From contig CAVWWX010000002.1 of NCBI GenBank assembly GCA_963758845.1, positions 496,001 to 560,000 on the forward strand: a stretch of 64,000 nucleotides of DNA. Direction: 5' to 3'. The stretch is from JBDTSW01 sp963758845 (GTDB taxonomy: Bacteria; Actinomycetota; Thermoleophilia; Solirubrobacterales; 70-9). The notes below the pieces were generated by a model. It made no database searches, had not been told where the DNA came from, and saw only the letters and a list, made by a program, of their open reading frames with translations. Shown in pieces: positions 58,246-64,000 of the stretch; the first letter of the stretch is position 1; each line of letters opens with the position of its first letter. A program made the translations under genes and the position numbers.

Positions 58246-59318
58246 TTGTCCGGGCTCCCGATCTGGCGCAGTGGCTTTCGCAGCTTCTCGAGCCGGCGGC
58301 TGCGCCAGCCCGACCGCTTGCGGCCCGGGCGGGGGAGCGGCGCGCGGATCGCCGGCTGAAGCGGCAGCTGCTCGTCCAGCCAACGGTACTGCGGGGTGTC
58401 GGGCTTAAGCGGCGGGCGCAGGTCGCGCAGGAGCTTGCGGCGGTTGAACCACTGGTGGTAGTGGACGTGGACGAGCTGGTCGAGGTCGACCTGGTCCATG
58501 CCCCCGGTGTAAAACGGCCGGCGGCCGATGTTGTAGTTGTAGGTCCGCTCGAGGTTGGCGAACCGATCCGGGCGGCGCGCGACGGCGGCCGTGATCGCCA
58601 CTTGGTCGGTGACCATCATCTTGTCGTCGGGGAAGTGCTCCTCGGCCAGCAGCGCCAGCCACAGCTCGAGCCAGTCCGAGCAGTAGCCGGACGAGCGCCG
58701 CGCGGCGAGGATGCCGGCGTTCCAGTAGCCGCGGATCCGCTTCTGGCGCTCGACGGTCTCGATGTAGGGAGGCGGCCCGTCGACGCCCGCGATCTCCCAG
58801 ACCCGCTCCCAGTAGGGCTCCATCCGGTGCTCGGGCCCGGTGGACGCCTTGTTGACGTGGAACGCCGGCGCCACCGCGACGTCGACCCCCGGTTCGAGGT
58901 CCAGCGCGTCGGGCTGGGAGAGGAAGACCGTGTCCGAGTCGCAGAAGACGATCACGTCCTCGGCCAGCTCCCGCTCGGCGGCCGCCGCGGCGTAGATCTT
59001 GTTGGCAAAGGGGTAGTAGGCGTACTCGGTGTTGAGCGGGTCGCTGTGGACCTCGACCCCCAGGCTCTGGAGGGCGATCCGCGTCTCAGCCGTCGGCTCG
59101 TGGCCCTCGCGCGGCGCGTAGGCGTGGATGGCACACCCCGCGAAGCGCCCGCCGAAGCGCCGGAGCGAGCGAGCGAAGAGGACACCCTGGACCTCCAGCT
59201 GGCCGGCTTCGACGCACAGCAGGAACGCGACGCTGGGCGCGTCGGAGAGGGGATAGGCGAGCGCGGCGAGTGTCTGGGAGGCGACCTCCTCGAAGGCGGC
59301 AAGATCGGCGGCGCTCAT
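58242..59318 (-). CDS. Glycosyltransferase (GT-A fold, GT8-like), fused to the tail of ST7
   Basis: As read, a 358-residue frame. Its first 26 residues (MSAADLAAFEEVASQTLAAL...) are the C-terminal helix of a sulfotransferase, and the glycosyltransferase proper starts at about residue 29 (VAFLLCVEAGQLEVQGVLFARSLRRFGG). No ATG, GTG or TTG occurs at the junction, so either ST7 and this enzyme form one fused protein or the stop was lost. The donor site is VIVFCDSDTVFL (DxD), then RGYWNAGILAARRSS, KMMVTDQVAITAAV and NIGRRPFYTGG. The C-terminus is basic. It would add a sugar to the glycan. Confidence 0.75.
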   Translation of the reverse strand: MSAADLAAFEEVASQTLAALAYPLSDAPSVAFLLCVEAGQLEVQGVLFARSLRRFGGRFAGCAIHAYAPREGHEPTAETRIALQSLGVEVHSDPLNTEYAYYPFANKIYAAAAAERELAEDVIVFCDSDTVFLSQPDALDLEPGVDVAVAPAFHVNKASTGPEHRMEPYWERVWEIAGVDGPPPYIETVERQKRIRGYWNAGILAARRSSGYCSDWLELWLALLAEEHFPDDKMMVTDQVAITAAVARRPDRFANLERTYNYNIGRRPFYTGGMDQVDLDQLVHVHYHQWFNRRKLLRDLRPPLKPDTPQYRWLDEQLPLQPAIRAPLPRPGRKRSGWRSRRLEKLRKPLRQIGSPDK

Positions 59319-60115
59319 GTCGTCGCGCCAGCGGGTTGCCCGGCGTCGGGTCCGGGGGAGCGGTGGTGCGGTGGTGCGTCCGCATGCGCCGCTCGACCGA
59401 GAGGTGCCCGGCGCCGCCCTCGGGCGGCAGTTCGCGCCTCATCTCGGTGAGTCGCTCCCCGGAGCGCTCGTGATAGCTCAGCATCGCCTCGTCGAAGTCG
59501 AGCTCGACGAACTCGCAGACCCGCTTCAGGACCGGCCCGGGGTCGGCGACGAGCTCCTCGTATCGCACCTCCAGGTAGTGGTCCAGGCGGGGGGCGTCCT
59601 CGCGCGCCCGCTCGATCTTGCGCTGCCAGCGCCGGGCGACCTCCGCCGCGTCGACGTCCTTCACGGTGCGGTCGAGCACCGAGAGCGCGACGTCGCGGCC
59701 GTCGCGGATCACGTGGACGAACCGGGCCTCCGGAAGGGCCGAGGCGATCAGCGGCATCTTCAGCACGTAGCGGGGGGTCTTCTCGCCCCAGCGGGGCTTG
59801 CCGGCCCGGCCGGCGTAGGCCTCGTAGAACGCCCGCACCGCCGGGCCCGGCTCGAGCTTCGGCAAGGCCTCCAGCCAATCGAGCGCCTCGGCGTCGGTGA
59901 AGGCGAAGTCCTCCCACTCGCGATGGGCCTTCATCGCCTCCAGGGCGTCGGCGGGCTTGGCGCCGCGGCCTCGCACGGAACGGATCAGATCGGGCACGAA
60001 ATGAGTCTCGGGCGGGATCACGAGCGGCGGGGTGGGCGTCCAGCATCATCCGCAGGAGCGTCGTGCCCGAGCGGTTCATCCCGACGACGAAGGGCGCCGG
60101 GGCCGGCGCGCTCAC
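59241..60115 (-). pseudogene. Sulfotransferase (Sulfotransfer_3 type), ST7, interrupted by two +1 shifts
   Basis: The gene starts with a GTG overlapping the ST8 stop (GTGA) and reads APFVVGMNRSGTTLLRMMLDAHP, then loses frame at a GGGG run (60029-60032). The next frame continues IPPETHFVPDLIRS, PRWGEKTPRYVLKMP, FVHVIRDGRDVALSVL and YLEVRYEELVADPGPVLKRVCEF, then loses frame again near 59348-59350, and a third frame gives TRWRDDMSAADLAAFEEVA. Deleting one base at each G/C run restores a full sulfotransferase that continues into the glycosyltransferase at 58242. Either real decay or two homopolymer sequencing errors; the frame-restored sequence is otherwise well conserved, which favours error or very recent loss. 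Confidence 0.75.
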
Positions 60116-61056
60116 GAGGAGCTCCCGGCCGGCGTCGCCACCTCGTAGCCCAGCTCGGCCAGCAGGTCGCCGGCGACCCGCTCGTAGGCGGCGCGGTCGT
60201 CGTCGCTCATCCGCTCACGCCAGGCGGCGACGCGGTCGGGCTTCGGCGGCTCCTTGGCCAGGGCGTGCGCCGCCGCGCGCTCGGCGCCGGGGCGCTCGGC
60301 CTTGGTCCCCTTGGCCGGGAGGTCGCGCGAGATCTCGGCCAGGCGCTCGCCCGCGCGCTCGTAGTAGCGCAACATGGCCGGGTCCCACTCCAGGTCGATC
60401 GCGGCGGCCAGGCGCCGCAGCGTCGCCTCGGTGTCGGTCACCAGGTCCTCGTAGCGCACCTCGGTGTAGTGGTCCAGGCGCTTCGCCTGCTCGCGGGCGC
60501 GAAGGATCCGCTTGCGCCAGGTCTCGGCCGCGCGCTGGGGCGGTGCCGGCTCGCGGATGGCGCGCTTTGCGCGCGAGAGCGCGACGTCGCGCCCGTCGCG
60601 GATCACGTGGATGAACCTGGCCTCGGGCAGCGCGCGCTCGATCATCGGCATCCGCTTAACGTAGGCGGGGGTCTTGTCGCCCCAGCGCGGCTTGTCCTGG
60701 TTCTCGGCGTAGAGCCCGTAGAGCGCGCGCAGGGCGGTCGCGGCGTCGAGCCGCGGGGCGGCCGCCATCCGGCGCTCGAGCTCGCCCTCGTCGAGGTCGA
60801 AGTCCCCCCAGCTCCGCTGTTCGCGAAGCAGCGCCATCACCTGGGGCGCGCGGGCGCCGCGCCGGCCGCACGCCCGGATGACGTCGGGCACGAACCCGGT
60901 CTCAGGCGGGATCGCGAGCTGTGGGTGCGAGTCCAGCATCAGCCGCAGCAGCGTCGTGCCCGACCGCCCGACCCCGACCACGAACGGCGCCGGCGGGCCG
61001 CCCGGCGTGGGGCGGCGCCGCATGCGGGCCGCCAGGGTTGCCGCGAGCGAGGCCAT
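60112..61056 (-). CDS. Sulfotransferase (Sulfotransfer_3 type), ST8
   Basis: 314 residues from the ATG at 61056, which overlaps the frame-corrected stop of the GT2 gene (TGATG). PAPS loop FVVGVGRSGTTLLRLMLDSHP, PRWGDKTPAYVKRMPMIE, FIHVIRDGRDVALSRAKRA and YTEVRYEDLVTDTEATLRRLAAA. The C-terminal tail is RERMSDDDRAAYERVAGDLLAELGYE. As read, the upstream GT2 frame runs without a stop into this gene (60112-62163, 683 codons); I interpret that as a frameshift product, not a designed fusion, because the joining region reads sensibly only in the other frame. Confidence 0.88.
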   Translation of the reverse strand: MASLAATLAARMRRRPTPGGPPAPFVVGVGRSGTTLLRLMLDSHPQLAIPPETGFVPDVIRACGRRGARAPQVMALLREQRSWGDFDLDEGELERRMAAAPRLDAATALRALYGLYAENQDKPRWGDKTPAYVKRMPMIERALPEARFIHVIRDGRDVALSRAKRAIREPAPPQRAAETWRKRILRAREQAKRLDHYTEVRYEDLVTDTEATLRRLAAAIDLEWDPAMLRYYERAGERLAEISRDLPAKGTKAERPGAERAAAHALAKEPPKPDRVAAWRERMSDDDRAAYERVAGDLLAELGYEVATPAGSSS

Positions 61057-62163
61057 CAGCGCTCCTGGTCCGAGCGACCAAGGATCCGCGCGACGTTGCG
61101 CAGCCGTCGGCCGCCGCGGTCGGTTCCCTGGGCGGCGAGCTTCGCGTCCTTGCGGTCGACTCGCTTCCGAAGGGTCTCGCGCTGGCGCATCAGGACCTGC
61201 TGCGAGCGGGTCAGCGAGCGCATCCCCTCGAACGTGACGTCGGCGCGCTCCGCCTCGCGCTCGGCGTCGGGCGTCGGCGGCGACCGGCGCCTCGGGCGAG
61301 GGGTTGGCGAAGTGGGGCAGGACGCGCTCGAGCCGGTCGTCGATCACCAGCGTGCCGTCGGCCACACCGGCGGCAGCCGCCTCGTCGTCGACCGCGAGCC
61401 CCGCGTAGAGCTCGTCCAGGCGATCGGCCTCGTAGGCCTCCCGGAGCTGATCGCGCGTCTGGTCGTCGAACCCCCCGCGGAGCATCACTTCGACCCGGCG
61501 GCGGTACTGCTCGAACGAGCGGAGCGGCAGGTGAAGCACCCGCGCCGGGAAGACTGGTGCGTAGACGAGCCGGCCGTCGTCGACGGTCTCGCGGTCGCGG
61601 ATCCCGCGCAGCACCGGCCGTCCCGCCCGGGGCAGCTTTTTCGCGTCGAAGTCCACGTCGTGGGCGCCACGGCGCAGCCGCAGATCGGGCTCGGGACGGT
61701 GGGCGACCTTGGGCCGCAGGGCCGACCGCGCCTCGCGCACGGTGAGGCGTTCCCAGAACGGGCCGTCGCCGTCAGGCCGGGCGACGAATTCTGTGCGCGG
61801 ACCGACCACCGCCCCGTAGTCGCCGGGGACGGTGGCGAAGCCCTCACGAAGGTCGCCCTCAACCGGCCACCAGAGCTCATCGGCGTCGGCGTGCAGCACC
61901 CAGTCGGCGCCCAGCTCTGCGCCCATGCGCCCCATCCGCGTCACCCACCAGTGCCCCTGGTCGCGGAAGTCCTCGGTCGACGGCTCGCTGATCAGCCGCA
62001 GGTTGCCGTCGTCGCGCCAGCGCTCGAGGATCTCGAGTGTGCCGTCGGTCGAGCCGTTGTCGGTGACGATGAACTCGTCGATCCCCTGGGCAGCGTGGTA
62101 GCGCAGGTTGAGCTCGATGATGTCCGCCTCGTCGCGGACCTTCATGGCCATCGCGAGTCTCAT
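61056..62163 (-). CDS. GT2-type glycosyltransferase, frameshifted near its 3' end
   Basis: Starts at an ATG with GAGAGG upstream and reads LAMAMKVRDEADIIELNLRYH, FIVTDNGSTDGTLEILERW, WVLHADADELWWP (the DxD-type donor site) and VLHLPLRSFEQYRRRVE, as in GT2/GT92-like transferases. At about residue 297 a GGG run (61269-61271) shifts the frame by +1. Removing one base gives a natural C-terminus with a basic helical stretch (SLTRSQQVLMRQRETLRKR) and a stop that overlaps the ST8 start, 368 residues in all. It is the first gene of the array; 66 bases upstream separate it from the convergent-strand-free gap before ST9. Confidence 0.8.
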
Positions 62164-62229
62164 TCAGCCTCTCTCGGGGGCAAGCCCCTCGCCGATCACG
62201 CGCGCAAGTGTAGGCCCGGGGTACGGCCC

Positions 62230-63027
62230 TCAGCGGCCCGAATCGCCCACGCTGGGCCACAGCGAGAGGTCGATCTCCGGGCACAGCTCGGCGGTGCGCC
62301 GGGCGTCCGGAGCCAGGCGCGCGACCAGCTCTGAGTGGCCCTCCGGCGTGACCTCGGCCTTGGGCCTGGCGCGCCCCACCTGGCGATCGAGGTCCTCGGG
62401 CATCTCGCGCAGGGGGTCGAGTCCCAGGAACTCGTGGGTACGGCCCATCTGCCCCATCGGGTCCTGCAGGCACCGCTCGTACTGGAGCACGAGAACGCGC
62501 TCGCGGGGGAACGTCTCGAATAGGCGCTCGAGCTGCCTCGAGTAGAGGCTCCGATACACCGCGTCGCCCACCACCGGGATCTCCACCGGCTGGCCAAGCC
62601 GGTCGGCCCGCGCGCCCTCGCGGGCGACGCCGGAGCGGTAGCGGTCGACCGGGTCGCGCAGCATCACGAGGATGCGCGCGTCAGGGGCACACCGCTTCAG
62701 CAGGGGCAGCGCCCAGAAATCGTGCATGTAGCGGGGCGTCCACTCGCCCGTGAGCGCCCCGGCCGGGCGCGGGAAGTGACGCGCGTACTGCTCGGGCAAG
62801 TCGGCCGGCACCTCGTCCCGCCAGAAGCGGTCGAAGAAATGGATCTCCTTGCCCGGCTTGACCTCGCGCGTGAATCCCGGGTGCGAGCGGATCGCCCCCC
62901 GCCACCACCAAGTGGTGCCGGCGCGCTGCGCGCCCACGCCCACCAGGTCCGGAGGCCCGGTCTCCTGCCCGGGCGGGCAGTCGGGGAAGGCGGGGGCGGC
63001 GGTGCCAGGGCGTTCACGGGGGGCCAT
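62230..63027 (-). CDS. Sulfotransferase (heparan/NodH-like PF00685 type), ST9
   Basis: 265 residues from the ATG at 63027; an upstream in-frame ATG at 63069 would add 14 residues and begins inside the divergent promoter. PAPS loop DLVGVGAQRAGTTWWWRGAI, then KPGKEIHFFDRFWRDE, GEWTPRYMHDFWALP, RILVMLRDPVDRYRSGV and LVLQYERCLQDP. It is the close counterpart of ST2 (52595): same order, same KExHxFxRFWR motif. It lies upstream of the eight-gene array on the same strand and is divergent from a sulfatase gene. The acceptor is unknown. Confidence 0.87.
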   Translation of the reverse strand: MAPRERPGTAAPAFPDCPPGQETGPPDLVGVGAQRAGTTWWWRGAIRSHPGFTREVKPGKEIHFFDRFWRDEVPADLPEQYARHFPRPAGALTGEWTPRYMHDFWALPLLKRCAPDARILVMLRDPVDRYRSGVAREGARADRLGQPVEIPVVGDAVYRSLYSRQLERLFETFPRERVLVLQYERCLQDPMGQMGRTHEFLGLDPLREMPEDLDRQVGRARPKAEVTPEGHSELVARLAPDARRTAELCPEIDLSLWPSVGDSGR

Positions 63028-63066
63028 GAGCGGGAACCATCTCAGGCGCGGGGGCGCGACGCCGCC

Positions 63067-63078
63067 CATCTACGATCC
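63067..63078. promoter_or_regulatory. Overlapping divergent -10 boxes between ST9 and sulfatase 2
   Basis: TACGAT (63071-63076) lies 12 bases before the sulfatase ATG at 63089; on the other strand TAGATG (63072-63067) points at ST9. The shared TCTACGATCC (63069-63078) is identical to the divergent promoter at 45005-45014. Confidence 0.45.
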
Positions 63079-63088
63079 GGCGCCGGAG

Positions 63089-64000
63089 ATGGCTGCCCCC
63101 CGCACCGATCGCATCGCCCTCGCGGCCGCCCTGGCGGCGATCGTCCTGACCGCCGGCTGCGGTGGCGGGGACGACGGCGACGGCGACGGCCGGCCGCAGG
63201 CGAAGCCACAACCCCAGCCCGCTCCCGGCCTCGCCCAGCGCCAGCCCGCGGCGCCGGGGGCGCCGAACGTGGTCGTCGTGATGACGGACGATCAGAGCCT
63301 GGCCTCGTTCACCCCCCGCTACATGCCGCACACCTTCCGCGACATCGTCAGGCCGGGCACCCGGATGACGACCGGCCTGGCCGCGCCCCCGCTGTGCTGT
63401 CCCGCGCGCGCCGGCTTCCTGACCGGCCAGTACCCGCACAACCACGGCGTCTTCTCGAACAACATGGGATACCTCCAGCTCGAGAGCCCCGAGCAGGTGC
63501 TTCCGGTCTGGCTCCAGCGCGCGGGCTACGTGACCGGCTTCGTCGGCAAGCCGCTCAACGGGTACAACCGCCTCGGCTCGACCTCGGCGGCGCCCGGCTT
63601 CGACCACTGGTTCGCCAACTTCGGCGGCCGCGCCACGTACTACGACTACGACATCGCCGAGGACGGCAAGCTGCGCCACTACGGGACCGAGACCCGCGAC
63701 TACCTCACCGACGTGCTGTCCGGCCTCGGCCTCGACTTCATCAGCGAGGCCTCGGAGGGCAGGCGCCCGTTCTTCCTCTGGCTCGCCCAGTACGCGCCCC
63801 ACCGCCATGCCCCGCCCGAGGAGGTAGCCGAGCGAATCCCCTCGTGCGCCAACTCGGTGCCCACCCCCAGGACGGAGGCTGAGTACCAGCGCTACGCCGA
63901 CGAGCCGCTGCCGCGAGGCCCGGCCTACGACGAGGCCGACGTCTCCGACAAGCAGGGCGAGATCGCCAAGGCGCCACGGATCGATCCCGAGGCGGAGGGC
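63089..64000 (+). CDS. Sulfatase lipoprotein resembling N-acetylglucosamine-6-sulfatase, partial
   Basis: 304 codons are visible before the window ends. The N-terminus is a lipoprotein signal (LAAIVLTAGCGGG, Cys24), then a Gln/Pro-rich linker and the S1 sulfatase fold: VVVVMTDDQ (metal), LCCPARAGFLTGQYPHNHG (formylglycine site, C-x-P-A-R), FVGKPLNGYNRLG, APGFDHWFANFGG, YYDYDIAEDGKL and PFFLWLAQYAPHRHAPP. The order is that of glucosamine-6-sulfatases, as in the sulfatase at 43439. It is probably anchored on the cell surface. The second metal site (the DNG region) lies beyond the window. Confidence 0.9.
   Translation, partial: MAAPRTDRIALAAALAAIVLTAGCGGGDDGDGDGRPQAKPQPQPAPGLAQRQPAAPGAPNVVVVMTDDQSLASFTPRYMPHTFRDIVRPGTRMTTGLAAPPLCCPARAGFLTGQYPHNHGVFSNNMGYLQLESPEQVLPVWLQRAGYVTGFVGKPLNGYNRLGSTSAAPGFDHWFANFGGRATYYDYDIAEDGKLRHYGTETRDYLTDVLSGLGLDFISEASEGRRPFFLWLAQYAPHRHAPPEEVAERIPSCANSVPTPRTEAEYQRYADEPLPRGPAYDEADVSDKQGEIAKAPRIDPEAEG

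Noticed and set aside
60112..62163. Single 683-residue GT2-sulfotransferase fusion
   Set aside because: The stretch between the domains is Arg-rich nonsense in this frame but gives a sensible C-terminus with a stop overlapping the next start in the other frame, so a +1 shift is the better reading.
59317..62334. 1005-codon open frame on the plus strand across the sulfotransferase array
   Set aside because: It is antisense to conserved sulfotransferase and glycosyltransferase genes; long empty frames are common opposite GC-rich coding DNA, and it shows no recognisable motif.
62722..63882. 386-codon plus-strand frame over the start of sulfatase 2
   Set aside because: The frame from 63089 carries a lipobox and the full sulfatase signature; the longer frame has none and is Arg/Pro-rich.
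1..64000. CRISPR arrays, insertion sequences, prophage genes or replication origin
   Set aside because: No regular repeat-spacer pattern, transposase, integrase, phage structural gene or dnaA-box cluster was seen.

Overview
The window is GC-rich, densely coded and has no insertion sequences, phage genes or CRISPR array. Gene content points to a high-GC actinobacterium, and I lean towards the Thermoleophilia (Solirubrobacterales/Gaiellales). That placement is an inference from codon bias, many GTGA/ATGA stop-start overlaps, frequent TANNNT -10 boxes 6-8 bases before a start codon (leaderless-type), and a homodimeric-type AceE next to separate E2 and lipoyl-fused E3 genes. No 16S gene is present to confirm it.

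Layout. 1-3.4 kb: aromatic amino-acid catabolism (start of 4-hydroxyphenylpyruvate dioxygenase, Lrp-type regulator, fumarylacetoacetase-family hydrolase) and a glutamate dehydrogenase. 3.4-6.4 kb: a small secreted protein, tRNA-Ala(TGC) with a truncated PD-(D/E)XK nuclease remnant beside it, a DUF2855 protein, a rhomboid protease and an acidic lipoprotein. 6.5-22.2 kb: a lipoate hub on the minus strand: lipA, lipB, a leucine-type dehydrogenase, a branched-chain-type 2-oxoacid dehydrogenase (E1a/E1b/E2), a degenerate E2-like protein, a pyruvate dehydrogenase set (AceE, E2, lipoyl-E3) and a second stand-alone E3, with three small genes between. 22.2-25.7 kb: thiamine biosynthesis (thiE facing a TPP riboswitch and thiO-thiS-thiG). 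25.7-33.1 kb: an MFS transporter, a PhoD-like phosphatase, a complete sulfate ABC importer, a 45-residue membrane protein and an Rrf2 regulator. 33.1-41.5 kb: a PE-LIG type ATP-dependent DNA ligase, tRNA-Lys(TTT), a Lys/Arg-rich histone-like protein, PhzF, purH, purN, recQ and purF.

41.6-64 kb is the most unusual part. Around purL lie a secreted FG-GAP/ASPIC protein, two sulfatases resembling N-acetylglucosamine-6-sulfatases (one runs off the window), two heparinase II/III-like proteins (one secreted, one lipoprotein), nine sulfotransferases and three glycosyltransferases. Eight of these genes form one minus-strand array in which every gene overlaps the next by a few bases (GT2-ST-ST/GT-ST-ST-ST-GT4-ST). 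My reading is a locus that makes, exports and remodels a sulfated, possibly heparan-like, surface glycan, with sulfate supplied by the importer 10 kb away. The parts are visible in the sequence; the pathway is inference.

Three +1 shifts at G/C runs (near 59348, 60029 and 61269) break two genes of this array, as real decay or as sequencing error. Other points: a 93-base duplicated linker shared by the PDH E2 and E3 genes, four back-to-back perfect inverted repeats in the linker of the branched-chain E2 gene, an E2-like protein whose active-site His and Asp are both replaced, and the same ten-base sequence centred on two divergent promoters of the sulfated-glycan locus.
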